Positions 38,549-47,897 of a DNA stretch of 64,000 bases are shown piece after piece (positions within the stretch are counted from its first letter, which is position 1; each line of letters starts with the position of its first letter). A program made the position numbers and the translations under genes. The notes beneath the pieces were generated by a model that was not told the DNA's origin, ran no database searches, and worked only from the letters and a program-made list of their open reading frames with translations. Location of the stretch: assembly GCF_017502485.1 (NCBI RefSeq), contig NZ_JAFVUX010000010.1, positions 1-64,000 on the forward strand, in the 5' to 3' direction. The DNA is from Helicobacter sp. GTDB lineage: Bacteria; Campylobacterota; Campylobacteria; Campylobacterales; Helicobacteraceae.

Positions 38549-38593
38549 AAATCTCCTTAAACTCCACATACTTGTACGCTTTCAAGCATAAGG

Positions 38594-38599
38594 TATGAT
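38594..38599 (+). promoter_or_regulatory. Probable -10 element of cca
   Basis: TATGAT lies 30 nt before the cca ATG (38629), with AAAAGG at 38618-38623 as the ribosome binding site. No strong -35 is visible, as is usual in this group. Confidence 0.4.
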
Positions 38600-38628
38600 T
38601 ATCTCAAAGTTGCGATTAAAAGGTTCTT

Positions 38629-40077
38629 ATGCACACTAGCTCCATTACTATCCCACAATGTGTGCAAGAGATTATCGCCCATCTACATGCTCACCACTTT
38701 CAAGCCTTTATCATAGGTGGTTGCGTGCGCGATAGTCTGCTTGGAGAAAAGCCCAAGGATTGGGACATTACCACAGATGCCACTCCTAAGCAAATCCAAG
38801 CAATTTTTGCTAAGAGTTGTAAGCTTATCACACTAGGGGAGCGATATGGGACAATAGGCATTGTCGTAAATACGCCAACTACCTTTTGTGTCGAGATCAC
38901 AACCTTTCGCCTAGAATCTAGCTATATCAATAGTCGCCACCCAAGCGATGTTTCCTACACTACCGACTTACTCCAAGATCTTAAGCGCAGAGATTTTACC
39001 TGCAATGCCCTAGCCTATAATCCCTATTTACTCACTCTCCACTACCTAGACTCATCTCCCAACACATTGAGAAATAAAGCACGAAAGCTAGATATTAATG
39101 TCTATGCGCTTTATCATCGCTATATGCCCTATATCCGCGATGATATTTGTGATTATGTAGGTGGGCTAACAGATATTGCTACGCGCACCTTACGCTGTGT
39201 AGGCGATGCCAATGCACGCTTTAGTGAAGATGCTTTACGCATATTGCGAGCATTGCGCTTCCAAGCGCAGCTAGGCTTTCGCATAGAGCCTAGCACGCAA
39301 GCTGCATTGTTTGCCAATGCCAGTAAGCTTAGCCAAATTAGCGCGCAAAGGAAGCAAGAAGAGTGGAGCAAGATCCTTTATGCCAAGCATATTACAAACG
39401 CGATTATAGGCTTTGGTGTGGTATGGGCAGAAGTGTTTAAAGAGTTTGCGAAGCCTCTAATCATACTAGATTCTAGTCCAAGCGCGCGAATGCTCACCAT
39501 CCTTGCTACACTAGAATCCATAAACACCAACCAAAGCTTGCATATAAGCTCCACTCCCCTAGAATCTATACACACAGATGCTGCTCTAAGCCTGCGTCTA
39601 AGCCTGTGGTTTTACGCGCTAGATTCTAGCCTAGAGCAAGCCACAAGCTCCCTGCAAGCCCTAGGCTATAAATCGCGCATTATCTCTCTGTGTCAAACAC
39701 TCCTATCCCACGCCACTCTCCCAAGCCCACAAAGCCTAGAATCCACTAGGATCCTAGCTAGAGATATAGGGCTGGATTCTCTAGCACTTGTGTGTGAGCT
39801 TATTGCACTAATCTATGGCAAGCACTATGCCGAGCCTTTACAAAAACACCTAGCCACAATCCACACACAAAAGCTCTGCTACAATCTAGCCACTCTGGCA
39901 CTAAATGGTAATGACCTAACCGCAATAGCAGACTCTATAGGCATAGTACTAGAAGGTAGAACTATCGGCAGGCTTTTGCGTACCTTGCTTGATGAAGTAA
40001 TTTGCTCGCATTTACCAAATACCAAAGATACACTTTGCGCACGCGCAAAAGAGCTTATCCAAGCTAGCCTAAACTAA
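38629..40077 (+). CDS. cca: CCA tRNA nucleotidyltransferase / poly(A) polymerase family
   Basis: Adds or repairs the 3' CCA of tRNAs. The class II nucleotidyltransferase head has IIGGCVRDSLLGEKPKDWD with catalytic D-W-D and the RDFTCNALAYNP segment, then RFSEDALRILRALRFQAQLGF. The C-terminal half is diverged. At 482 aa it is longer than many, partly from Leu-Asp-Ser-Ser and Leu-Glu-Ser insertions encoded by the TAGAWTCTA word. rnhB follows after 9 nt. Confidence 0.9.
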   Translation: MHTSSITIPQCVQEIIAHLHAHHFQAFIIGGCVRDSLLGEKPKDWDITTDATPKQIQAIFAKSCKLITLGERYGTIGIVVNTPTTFCVEITTFRLESSYINSRHPSDVSYTTDLLQDLKRRDFTCNALAYNPYLLTLHYLDSSPNTLRNKARKLDINVYALYHRYMPYIRDDICDYVGGLTDIATRTLRCVGDANARFSEDALRILRALRFQAQLGFRIEPSTQAALFANASKLSQISAQRKQEEWSKILYAKHITNAIIGFGVVWAEVFKEFAKPLIILDSSPSARMLTILATLESINTNQSLHISSTPLESIHTDAALSLRLSLWFYALDSSLEQATSSLQALGYKSRIISLCQTLLSHATLPSPQSLESTRILARDIGLDSLALVCELIALIYGKHYAEPLQKHLATIHTQKLCYNLATLALNGNDLTAIADSIGIVLEGRTIGRLLRTLLDEVICSHLPNTKDTLCARAKELIQASLN

Positions 40078-40086
40078 GGAGTATTT

Positions 40087-40665
40087 ATGGGACTAATTTG
40101 TGGGATTGATGAAGCTGGGAGAGGCTGCGTGGCTGGCTCGCTGTTTATTGCAGGCTTTGTGTGCGAGGAGAAGCAAGATCTCTTCGCACTTGGCATAAAA
40201 GATAGCAAGAAGCTATCACAATCCAAACGCTTTGCACTAGAATCTACCTTGCGCGACAATTTTGCCACCCATATCGTGCAAAAGTCTGCCGCACAAATTG
40301 ATACACAAGGACTAAGCGTGCTGATGAAAGAAGCACTAGAAGAAATTATGGAATATTTTAGCCCACTATGCAATCGCTTCATTTTTGATGGCAACACAAA
40401 CTTTAATGCCAAATCCCCAAACGGCACACAATTAGAAACAATAATCAAAGGCGACACGCTTGTAGCCGCGATTTCTTGTGCTTCGATTCTAGCTAAATGT
40501 GCAAAAGATAGAGAGAGTCTAGAGCTAGATAAGCAATTCCCGCAGTATGGGCTAGCCAAGCACTGCGGCTATGGGACTGGGGCGCACTATGAAGCAATCA
40601 AGCACTATGGGCTAAGCCCAATCCACCGCGCAAGCTTTCTTACACGCCTTGAGCTTGAGCGATGA
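40087..40665 (+). CDS. rnhB: Ribonuclease HII
   Basis: Removes ribonucleotides from RNA:DNA hybrids. The start GIDEAGRGCVAGSL gives the metal-binding Asp/Glu pair (D8, E9), GIKDSKKLSQSKR follows, and later Asp residues complete the site (GDTLVAAISCASILAK, KHCGYGT). Length is normal (192 aa). AAGGAG precedes the ATG. Confidence 0.95.
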   Translation: MGLICGIDEAGRGCVAGSLFIAGFVCEEKQDLFALGIKDSKKLSQSKRFALESTLRDNFATHIVQKSAAQIDTQGLSVLMKEALEEIMEYFSPLCNRFIFDGNTNFNAKSPNGTQLETIIKGDTLVAAISCASILAKCAKDRESLELDKQFPQYGLAKHCGYGTGAHYEAIKHYGLSPIHRASFLTRLELER

Positions 40666-40847
40666 TGATGATCCCATACTTTGTGCACAGTGGTTTTAGT
40701 AGCACGAACGAAAGATATGTGCAAATATTCTCCTTGCAAGTAGATAGCTTCTTACACCTACCATTTTCCAAGCAAATCCGCAAAAGCACCGCCCAGATCA
40801 CTTACTATACTAAAGCACACACCATAGCTATCAAACCACCTATGTGA
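40662..40847 (+). CDS. Small hypothetical ORF after rnhB
   Basis: A 61-codon frame starting with ATGATGATG, overlapping the rnhB stop. It has no motif and no obvious ribosome binding site other than what lies inside rnhB, and its codon use is plain. It could be a short coupled gene or an accidental frame; the overlap is the only argument for it. Confidence 0.3.
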   Translation: MMMIPYFVHSGFSSTNERYVQIFSLQVDSFLHLPFSKQIRKSTAQITYYTKAHTIAIKPPM

Positions 40848-41483
40848 GATAAGTTAAGTATATGCTTAGGTCTTTGCTAAATCTAACACAAGCATATCAC
40901 CACTTTCTTGCCATTTAAAGCCAATTAGACTTATATGCAGATAAGCAAAATTCCTGCCCTATCCATAAGCTCTATTCTAGATTGTGGAAGCTTTTGTAAA
41001 GAATCTAGCCCCTAAACCATGCGAGCAAATCACTTGAAGCTAAGGTTAGCACTAAGCAGGACACGCACACTTGCATAAGTAGATTCTAGGTCGCATTGTA
41101 GTGTTGTGCTAAAGCACGCGCGTTGCCTACCCTTAGACGCTAAGGCGAAGAATATAAAGCCAGATTTATCTCTCTCCATAGCAAGCTTATAGCGCGCTAA
41201 GGCAGAATTTCTAAGCTATGGATACACCATCCTAGAATCTAAACCAGTAGCACACCGCTATTTGCGCGCACTTCTTCAAGCGTACGCTTGCATCAAAATA
41301 CTCTGCCATTGTAGTGATAGAATCAGCTCCAAGCTTGATGTAAACTTTGATACAAAGTCTTAAATGCTTGATTACTTATAGGCTTTTCAATAAGCCAAAA
41401 TATCCTAGAAGTTTGGCTTATTGAAAAGCCTATAAGGCGCACCCTGCTTGCACAAATCAGCTTGTCTTGACATTAAACTTTTT
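40848..41483. other. Gene-poor stretch with small open frames and inverted repeats
   Basis: No confident gene in about 0.64 kb. A minus-strand 49-codon ATG frame at 41030-41179 ends in an alternating hydrophobic run (VRVLLSANLSFK) like the last strand of a beta-barrel; the frame is open about 13 codons further upstream, to a stop, and may be the remnant of an outer-membrane gene. Also present are a 14-nt palindrome CAAGCGTACGCTTG (41277-41290), a CCTTAGACGCTAAGG hairpin near 41139 and the 24-bp inverted repeat at 41376-41435. Confidence 0.5.
41376..41435. repeat. Perfect 24-bp inverted repeat with a 12-nt loop
   Basis: The left arm, 41376-41399, begins TTATAGGCTTTTCAATAAGC and the right arm, 41412-41435, is its exact reverse complement. 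The 12-nt spacer is ATATCCTAGAAG. No T-tract follows on either strand, so it is not a standard terminator. It lies in non-coding, apparently decaying DNA. It could be the nested end of a lost mobile element, a small RNA or a cruciform site. Confidence 0.85.
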
Positions 41484-41892
41484 TTAGGCAGTTGTTAAAC
41501 GATAGGTATCCTTGTAGCCGACTTTATAGAGACAATAACTTGCCATTGCAGGGACAAAAATCCCTAGAAAAACACCTCCTATGCCCACATAAATCATATA
41601 CACTATTCTTTGCATACATCCACAATGACCGCCCAAACTCATCTAGCAAATACACATAAAGCAAGGCTATTAGTGGGATTTGGTGCGCTGTTGTATCCTG
41701 CCACAGCTCGAACAAATCCCCCATAGCAAAAACTGCTTGGGTGTGCTGAATAAATGCACAACTTCTACATAGCCAATTTGCCACCAAGGGCGATATATTC
41801 TCTTCTTGCGCGTCCATACTCACACTTCCTTCTACAAGCAAAATGTATGGCTTTGCATAAGAGATTCTAAGAGAGAGCTTGAGTATTAGCAA
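41484..41892 (-). pseudogene. Membrane-protein remnant, apparently frameshifted
   Basis: The 122-codon frame (41892-41524; likely ATG at 41817) has a hydrophobic helix (IPLIALLYVYLLDEFGRSLW) and then turns into unlikely Cys/Arg-rich sequence. A different frame from an ATG at 41615 gives a clean 43-aa membrane peptide (MQRIVYMIYVGIGGVFLGIF, then VPAMASYCLYKVGY) ending at 41484. Joining the two near 41600 gives one plausible multi-helix protein, so I infer a frameshifted gene. Alternatively the 43-aa peptide is its own small gene. No family recognised. Confidence 0.45.
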
Positions 41893-42140
41893 CTAGACTA
41901 AGTCGTGATAATGTAGCCACGCAAGCCACATAACACCCATATATTCTAAAAAATCCCCACACAACACTGTAGCTTGATTTAGCAATCCACGCGTACGCAC
42001 TTTCACCACTTGATCACACACTCTTTTCTTGCTTGGGCGCAAAGCTATCAAGTGCGTTGTAGCTTATATTCAAAACTCACACTAGGCTTGATAACATAAC
42101 CCCTAATACTCCCCCGCATATAACATACCATAGGCGCGGA
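41893..42140. other. Spacer downstream of ugd, no confident gene
   Basis: A short minus-strand frame after the ugd stop reads GSIRGYVIKPSVSFEYKLQ before a TGA near 42054. It looks like the last strand of an outer-membrane beta-barrel, but is too short to call. Nothing else is seen. Confidence 0.35.
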
Positions 42141-43472
42141 TTATGCACCTTGCACACCAATTTGATAATATGCAAAGCCCTTAGATGCTAAATCAAGGCT
42201 ATGATAAATATTGCGCCCATCAAAAATCACAGGCGTGCGTAAAAGCTTTTTGATCTCATCAAAATCTGGGCTTCTAAACTCGCGCCACTCGGTAACAAGC
42301 ACGAGCATATCGGCATTTTTTAGCGCGTTATATTTACTTGTGGCAAAAGTGATAGAATCTAAATTTTCTTGCAAATAGAAGCGTGCTTGCTCGGTGGCTT
42401 TTGGGTCATAGGCTTGGATTCTAGCCCCTCTACTTACTAGCTCTTTTATCAACACAAGTGCGCTTGCTTCTCGCATATCATCTGTCTCTGGCTTAAAGGC
42501 AAGCCCCCACACAGCGACAACCTTTCCTGAAAGATCTTGCCCAAACTTCTTACAAATTTTTTGCGCAAGCAGCTGTTTTTGTGCATCATTGACTTGATCG
42601 ACTGCTTGCAAGATTCTAGGCGTATAGCCTGCATCAAGAGCGGTTTTCTCTAAAGCTTTGACATCTTTTGGGAAACAGCTCCCACCATAGCCACAGCCCG
42701 GATAAATAAAGCTATATCCTATGCGCGAATCACTGCCTATGCCTTGGCGCACATCATTGATATTTGCCCCCACGTGCTCACAGATTTGACTCATCTCATT
42801 GATGAAACTAATTTTTGTCGCTAGCATTGCATTTGCCGCATATTTTGTCATCTCTGCAGATTCTATCCCCATAGCGATAAGGCGATCAGATTTGACCAAA
42901 AATGGCGCATATAAAGAGCGCATAACACTTAAGGCTTTGGTGCAATCACTCCCTATCACCACACGATCTGGACTCATAAAATCCTTAATTGCCACGCCCT
43001 CTTTTAAAAACTCTGGGTTGCTCACCACAGCAAACTCCACATCCTTACCCCTAGATTCTAAGGCTTTAGCAATGATTGAGCGCACTTCTCTAGCAGTCCC
43101 CACAGGTACAGTGGATTTGTCGACAACTATCGTGTAGTCATTCAAGTGCTCACCAATATCTTGTGCAACAGCACGCACAAAGCGCAAGTCTGCACTACCA
43201 TCATCGCCCATAGGCGTACCCACAGCAATGAAAATCACTTCTGCTTGCGCAATTGCCTCAAGCTTTGAATCTGTGAAAGACAAAGTGCCTTTGGCTTGAT
43301 TTTCTACAATCATCTCGCTTAAACCCGGCTCATAAATAGGCACTATACCCTTTTGTAATTTGGCGATTTTGTCTCTATCAATGTCAAGACAAGTTACATT
43401 ATTGCCCATTTGCGCAAAACACGCCCCAGCCACCAAGCCGACATACCCACTCCCAATAATCGTAACTCTCAT
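42141..43472 (-). CDS. ugd: UDP-glucose 6-dehydrogenase
   Basis: Oxidises UDP-glucose to UDP-glucuronate with two NAD+. The Rossmann motif IGSGYVGLVAGACFAQMG opens the 443-aa protein. The catalytic Cys is in PGCGYGGSCFPKDVKAL (about residue 262), and VAVWGLAFKPETDDMREA is typical. UDP-glucuronate feeds surface polysaccharide or lipid modification. It is the last intact gene of its minus-strand run, after the CjaA-like gene. Confidence 0.95.
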   Translation of the reverse strand: MRVTIIGSGYVGLVAGACFAQMGNNVTCLDIDRDKIAKLQKGIVPIYEPGLSEMIVENQAKGTLSFTDSKLEAIAQAEVIFIAVGTPMGDDGSADLRFVRAVAQDIGEHLNDYTIVVDKSTVPVGTAREVRSIIAKALESRGKDVEFAVVSNPEFLKEGVAIKDFMSPDRVVIGSDCTKALSVMRSLYAPFLVKSDRLIAMGIESAEMTKYAANAMLATKISFINEMSQICEHVGANINDVRQGIGSDSRIGYSFIYPGCGYGGSCFPKDVKALEKTALDAGYTPRILQAVDQVNDAQKQLLAQKICKKFGQDLSGKVVAVWGLAFKPETDDMREASALVLIKELVSRGARIQAYDPKATEQARFYLQENLDSITFATSKYNALKNADMLVLVTEWREFRSPDFDEIKKLLRTPVIFDGRNIYHSLDLASKGFAYYQIGVQGA

Positions 43473-43550
43473 ATATCAATCCTTAACCAAGTAACATAAC
43501 AACTCTACAAGCACACAAAACTGTCTAAGCTCTCTATACCAAAGCTCTTC

Positions 43551-44378
43551 CTACTCAAATGTTACATCACGCGCTTCTACAAGATCACCATAAATTGGCG
43601 CAAGTATCTCTTCATAAGCCTTTACTAGAAATTTATCTTTTTGCAATTGTCTCATTTCTTCATTAAGCCACTCAAGCAACTCTACATTGCCCTTTTTAAC
43701 CGCTGGAGCTACCACATCAATCTCCCCAAGCTCTTTAATCCCAACTGCAAAGCTTGGATTTTCTTTTGCCCAAGCAAAGAGTAGGGTATTATCATGTGCT
43801 AGTGCATCGCCCCTACCATCTTGCAAGGCTGCGAAAGTCTCGGTATTTTGCTCAAACTTTAGTAGCCTGATTTCTGGGTGATTTTTGCTGAAGTAAAAGT
43901 CTGCTGTCGTACCCTTATTGACAATGAGTGTTTTGCCTTGTAACTGCGCTATGTCAGTAACTACGCCATCTTTGCTTACAATGCCTAATGACACTTTCAT
44001 ATATGGATTGGCAAAATCCACTTGATTTACACGCTCATCTGTGCGTGTGAAATTTGCCATCATAATATCAGCCTTATCAGACTTCAAAAACTCGATACGA
44101 TTAGCCGCTTCCACAAGCACAAAGCGCGCTTTCTCTTCACTACCAAGCAAGTCTTTGGCAATTTGTTTAGCGATATACACATCAAAGCCAGCGTTTTGCC
44201 CCTTTTCATCAACATAGCCAAAGGGTGGCTTATCACCAAAAACTCCGATAATAATACTATCTTTTTGCTTGATAGATTCCAATGTACTTGCGCCTGATTG
44301 ACCCTCGCCACACCCACTTAACATAGCCATAGCCCACACAGTCCCTAAACCAAAAATTATACGCAATACACTTTTCAT
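43551..44378 (-). CDS. Amino-acid-binding lipoprotein (CjaA-like)
   Basis: A 275-aa SBP_bac_3 family protein with signal peptide and lipobox (LSGC, Cys23). The domain starts IIIGVFGDKPPFGYVDEKGQNAGFDV and contains the usual MMANFTRTDERVNQVDFANPYM. In Campylobacter the related CjaA binds cysteine. The permease and ATPase are not in the window, so they must be elsewhere. Start follows AAGGAA at 44379-44390. Confidence 0.85.
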   Translation of the reverse strand: MKSVLRIIFGLGTVWAMAMLSGCGEGQSGASTLESIKQKDSIIIGVFGDKPPFGYVDEKGQNAGFDVYIAKQIAKDLLGSEEKARFVLVEAANRIEFLKSDKADIMMANFTRTDERVNQVDFANPYMKVSLGIVSKDGVVTDIAQLQGKTLIVNKGTTADFYFSKNHPEIRLLKFEQNTETFAALQDGRGDALAHDNTLLFAWAKENPSFAVGIKELGEIDVVAPAVKKGNVELLEWLNEEMRQLQKDKFLVKAYEEILAPIYGDLVEARDVTFE

Positions 44379-44415
44379 ATGCTTTCCTTACATATTCTCT
44401 ATATGATTCCTGATT

Positions 44416-44439
44416 GCTAGATTCTAGTTAGAGTCTAGC
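44416..44439. repeat. Imperfect palindrome of two TAGAWTCTA-type words
   Basis: Reads GCTAGATTCTAG, then TTAGAGTCTAGC: two related words head to head with one mismatch. It lies between the porB stop and the CjaA-like start, where a terminator would sit, but has no T-tract. Confidence 0.5.
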
Positions 44440-44444
44440 GGAGC

Positions 44445-45401
44445 CTACCCCACTACAATCTTATTGGCTTCTTCCATTCTCTGCAAATGCTCCCATCGCT
44501 CATCGACTTCTTTTTGGAATTTTTCGATGATATGGGCATTTTCTGGCTTAAATAAATGTTTAAATCGCCCTTGTGCGCCAAGATAGTCCCGCACAGGGAT
44601 AATATTTTTAGGACGATAGGTAATATGCACCTCCTTGCCATTAATGATTTCAAAAAGTGGGAATGCCAGAGAATCTACCGCGAGATCAGAAACATCAATC
44701 GTCTTATTAGACTCAAATCGCCATTCAGTCGTGCAAGCACTCATCGCATTGATAAAAGTTGGTCCCTCTGTGTCAATGGCTTGCTTGATCTTTTTGTTCA
44801 TATCTTTCCACTTGTTTGGAGCTACTTGAGCGACATAGGGGCTACCGTGCGCTGCCATTACAAAAAGCATATCTTTTTTGCGTTCCTTTTTTCCATAGCT
44901 GGCACTCCCAGCGGGCGTTGTTGAAGTGCTAGAGCCAATGGGCGTAGAGCTTGATCGCTGCCCACCGGTGTTGGCATAGACTTCATTATCAAGGCAGATA
45001 TAAGTCATATCATGTCCGCGCTCAAAGCAGCCACTAATAAACTGGAACCCAATATCATAAGTACTACCATCACCACCAAAGGCGACAAACTTAGGCTTCT
45101 CGCCCTTATATCGCCCCTTTTTTGCTAATGCACGATACATAGTCTCTGCCCCAGCTGCCGCAGTAGAGCCGTTTTCAAAGCCAATATGTATCCAAGGCAC
45201 ATCCCAAGAAGTATGCGGATAGACCGCCGTAGAGACTTCAAGGCATCCCGTAGAATTGCCAATAACAATAGGTCCTTCAACGGCATTTAGCACCTCTCTA
45301 ATAATAATCCCATGCGCACAGCCCGGGCACAAAATATGGGAACCCTCAAACTTCTCCGCCGCTTTGGAAAATTGCTTTAAGTTTTTTACTTCTCTTACCA
45401 T
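44445..45401 (-). CDS. porB: Pyruvate:acceptor oxidoreductase beta subunit
   Basis: The 318-aa subunit binds thiamine diphosphate. It shows CPGCAHG near the start, FGGDGSTYDIGFQFISG, DNEVYANTGGQ and the SSTPIGSSTSTTPAG loop. With PorA, PorC and PorD it converts pyruvate to acetyl-CoA and CO2, using flavodoxin or ferredoxin. It is the last gene of porC-porD-porA-porB. Confidence 0.95.
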   Translation of the reverse strand: MVREVKNLKQFSKAAEKFEGSHILCPGCAHGIIIREVLNAVEGPIVIGNSTGCLEVSTAVYPHTSWDVPWIHIGFENGSTAAAGAETMYRALAKKGRYKGEKPKFVAFGGDGSTYDIGFQFISGCFERGHDMTYICLDNEVYANTGGQRSSSTPIGSSTSTTPAGSASYGKKERKKDMLFVMAAHGSPYVAQVAPNKWKDMNKKIKQAIDTEGPTFINAMSACTTEWRFESNKTIDVSDLAVDSLAFPLFEIINGKEVHITYRPKNIIPVRDYLGAQGRFKHLFKPENAHIIEKFQKEVDERWEHLQRMEEANKIVVG

Positions 45402-45426
45402 AACTTCTCCTTACAACTTCTCTACA

Positions 45427-46650
45427 TTAGTAAAAGCTCATTTTTGGACCGCGTAAGCCGATAAACTGCTGCGTGGGGTGCGTGAGCTTACCAGTTTTAG
45501 CATTTTTCTCTAGCTCGCAGAATATCCCTACCAAATCCACCTGCGTAATATCGCGCTCACCTAAACCATAGATGTAGTTGCCAAGCACAGGGTGCGCAGA
45601 ATCTGGCACCTGATACAATGCCGCGGCAACTTCATTAAACAACGCTCCCATAGCACCAGCAGGCAAGCTCTTATCCATAATACCAACCGCTTTTGTGTGC
45701 TTTAGTGCTTCACCCACAAGTGCGTAGGGAAATGGGCGGAATACTTTGACACTCACAACCCCTGCTTTAATGCCATTTTTACGCGCAGTTTTTGCCGCTA
45801 CACGGGCGGATTCTGCTGTGGTCCCAAGTGCAAAAATAGCCACTTCTGCATCATCCATATCATAAGTTTCTACGACTTTATGCTCCCTATTTGCAAGCAT
45901 TTTAAACGCGCTAAATGCCTCTTCGATGACGGCTTGTGAGTGCATAAGCGCATTATGTAGCTGTGCTTTGTGTTCATAATGCCACTCTTCTTCTGCTTGC
46001 GCACCATAGGTAGCTGGGTGCTCGAAGTTAAATAGAGGATTTTTCTCCTTATACTCGCCGATAAATGCATAAGCTTGCTCATCACTTAAAGGGCGGACAT
46101 TTTGCGCAGTGTGAGAGCATAGGAAGCCATCTTGATTGACAATAACTGGAATCCGCACGCGCATATCCTCAGCGATTTTAAAAGCTAGGAGATTAAGATC
46201 ATACGCATCTTGAGGATTCATCGCGCAAAGATTGATCCAGCCTGCATCGCGCCCTAGATACATATCTGAATGATCGCCATGGATATTAAGCGGCGATGCA
46301 AGCGCGCGATTAACAAGATTTAGTACAATTGGCAAGCGCATACCAGAAGCTTGATAAAGCACTTCTACCATCAGTGCAAATCCTTGCGAGCTTGTCGCAG
46401 TCGCCACACGCCCACCAGCAGCTGCCGCGCCTACGCAAGCACTCATTGCCGCATGCTCAGATTCTACAAGCAGAAACTCACCATCAATGTAGCCATTGCT
46501 CATAAAAGTCCCATAATTTTGCACGATGGGTGTTGAAGGCGTGATGGGATAAGCTGCGACTACATCGATTTGGGCTTGGCGCATCGCTTGACACGCCGCC
46601 ATATTGCCATCCCATACAACCACTTTGTCAAGTTCCATAACTTTTGGCAT
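45427..46650 (-). CDS. porA: Pyruvate:acceptor oxidoreductase alpha subunit
   Basis: The 407-aa subunit has the pyrimidine-binding domain (AAYPITPSTPIVQ, ESEHAAMSACVGAAAAGGRVATATSSQGFALM) and the PDH-like regions that complete the active site. It pairs with PorB. It is 25 nt before porB and 3 nt after porD. Confidence 0.96.
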   Translation of the reverse strand: MPKVMELDKVVVWDGNMAACQAMRQAQIDVVAAYPITPSTPIVQNYGTFMSNGYIDGEFLLVESEHAAMSACVGAAAAGGRVATATSSQGFALMVEVLYQASGMRLPIVLNLVNRALASPLNIHGDHSDMYLGRDAGWINLCAMNPQDAYDLNLLAFKIAEDMRVRIPVIVNQDGFLCSHTAQNVRPLSDEQAYAFIGEYKEKNPLFNFEHPATYGAQAEEEWHYEHKAQLHNALMHSQAVIEEAFSAFKMLANREHKVVETYDMDDAEVAIFALGTTAESARVAAKTARKNGIKAGVVSVKVFRPFPYALVGEALKHTKAVGIMDKSLPAGAMGALFNEVAAALYQVPDSAHPVLGNYIYGLGERDITQVDLVGIFCELEKNAKTGKLTHPTQQFIGLRGPKMSFY

Positions 46651-46653
46651 AGC

Positions 46654-47052
46654 TTACTCCTCTCTTTTTTTCTTTTCTTCTTTGGCTGGCCACTTACTAA
46701 GGGCTACTTCATTTATCTCGTGGTTATTAAACATTAGCAGAGATTTTGGATTAGTCGGACAAACATCTACGCACACGCCACAGCCTTTGCAGTGCATATA
46801 ATCCACACCCTTTAGCTTCTCATCGCGCACCAAAATCGCCGCATCAGGGCAATACATCCAGCAGTTAAAGCAATTGATGCAAATCTCACTATTATGCACA
46901 GGCTTATCAATGCGCCAATGCGCCACACTCGTGCCATAGGAGCTTTCTTTCGTATAACTTCGCTCATTATTATGCTGCCGCAAAGTCTCTACCCCATCTT
47001 TTTCAAAAGGAAACAACACGGACCCAATTTCTAACTCTGTCCAATCTTTCAT
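46654..47052 (-). CDS. porD: Pyruvate:acceptor oxidoreductase delta subunit (2x 4Fe-4S ferredoxin)
   Basis: The 132-aa protein carries two 4Fe-4S motifs, CINCFNCWMYCPD and CKGCGVCVDVCPTNP, which pass electrons from PorB to the acceptor. It follows porC after 18 nt and is almost contiguous with porA. Confidence 0.95.
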   Translation of the reverse strand: MKDWTELEIGSVLFPFEKDGVETLRQHNNERSYTKESSYGTSVAHWRIDKPVHNSEICINCFNCWMYCPDAAILVRDEKLKGVDYMHCKGCGVCVDVCPTNPKSLLMFNNHEINEVALSKWPAKEEKKKREE

Positions 47053-47070
47053 ACTATCTCCTTGCAGTAG

Positions 47071-47631
47071 CTATTGCACGCTATCATACGCGCGCTGTAT
47101 GGCTTCCATATTTGCATCAATCACTGCTTGTGGCAACTTCTTGCCAAGCACTTTTGTAAAAGCCTTTTTAAAATAATCAAGCTCCAAAATCCCAGAAATT
47201 TTCACAAATGCGCCAAGCATAGGGGCATTTGGTATCGGCTTGCCAATTGTGTCAAGCGCGATTTGAATACAATCAAGTGTATAAAGTGTCTTACCTTGCA
47301 AATCAGGCTTTTTCGCAATTAACTCTTCTTTTGAGAGATGGGTTGTGATAATGTATTTTGTCTCTGGCTTCTCATTGGCACAAATATCGGTGATAAACAC
47401 AATACCCGGATCAATCACTAGCACATAATCTGGCTCCATAAACTTCTCGTGGTTTAAAATCGGACAATCATCAATCCTATCATATGCACTCATCGCCGCA
47501 CCACGCTTAGCTGACCCATAGAGCGCGAATGCCTGCACTTCCTTCCCTGTTGTTGCTACCACATCAGCAAGTCCTTTGGCACCTGTTACTGCACCTTGAC
47601 CCGCTCGCGAATGCCATCGTATCTCTAGCAT
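47071..47631 (-). CDS. porC: Pyruvate:acceptor oxidoreductase gamma subunit
   Basis: A 186-aa subunit: RWHSRAGQGAVTGAKGLADV, EVQAFALYGSAKRGA and the ETKYIITTHLSK region are typical of the gamma domain of 2-oxoacid oxidoreductases. It is the first gene of the operon; the region 47632-47897 upstream holds its promoter. Confidence 0.94.
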   Translation of the reverse strand: MLEIRWHSRAGQGAVTGAKGLADVVATTGKEVQAFALYGSAKRGAAMSAYDRIDDCPILNHEKFMEPDYVLVIDPGIVFITDICANEKPETKYIITTHLSKEELIAKKPDLQGKTLYTLDCIQIALDTIGKPIPNAPMLGAFVKISGILELDYFKKAFTKVLGKKLPQAVIDANMEAIQRAYDSVQ

Positions 47632-47897
47632 AGATTCTCCTTGACTTAAAGGTGATGTTTCAATCCTTTACACACAAAATGTCTAAAGACTGTGGAAACG
47701 CCGAGATCTTACCACCTTGTTGCTAAAACAACTATAAATTGAGAATCCACACCCACCAAAAGTGTAGAAAACTCTCATAAAATGTATATAATCGTAACAA
47801 ATATTCCCAGCACTCGCGACTAGATAGAATCTAGTGAATCTCGCTATTTTACTCAGTTTGCATAGCTAGTTGCTACGCTTTGCTACATTTTTAAATC
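47632..47897. promoter_or_regulatory. Upstream region of the por operon
   Basis: No gene. A minus-strand TATAGT hexamer at 47736-47731 is about 100 nt before porC and is a candidate -10. A perfect hairpin ACTAGAT-AGA-ATCTAGT lies at 47819-47835, near the end of the oppositely spaced HAD gene (47898). It could terminate the upstream transcript. Confidence 0.4.
47819..47835. repeat. Perfect hairpin of the TAGAWTCTA family
   Basis: Arms ACTAGAT (47819-47825) and ATCTAGT (47829-47835) flank AGA. The site is downstream of the HAD phosphatase stop (47898) and upstream of the por operon. Confidence 0.5.
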
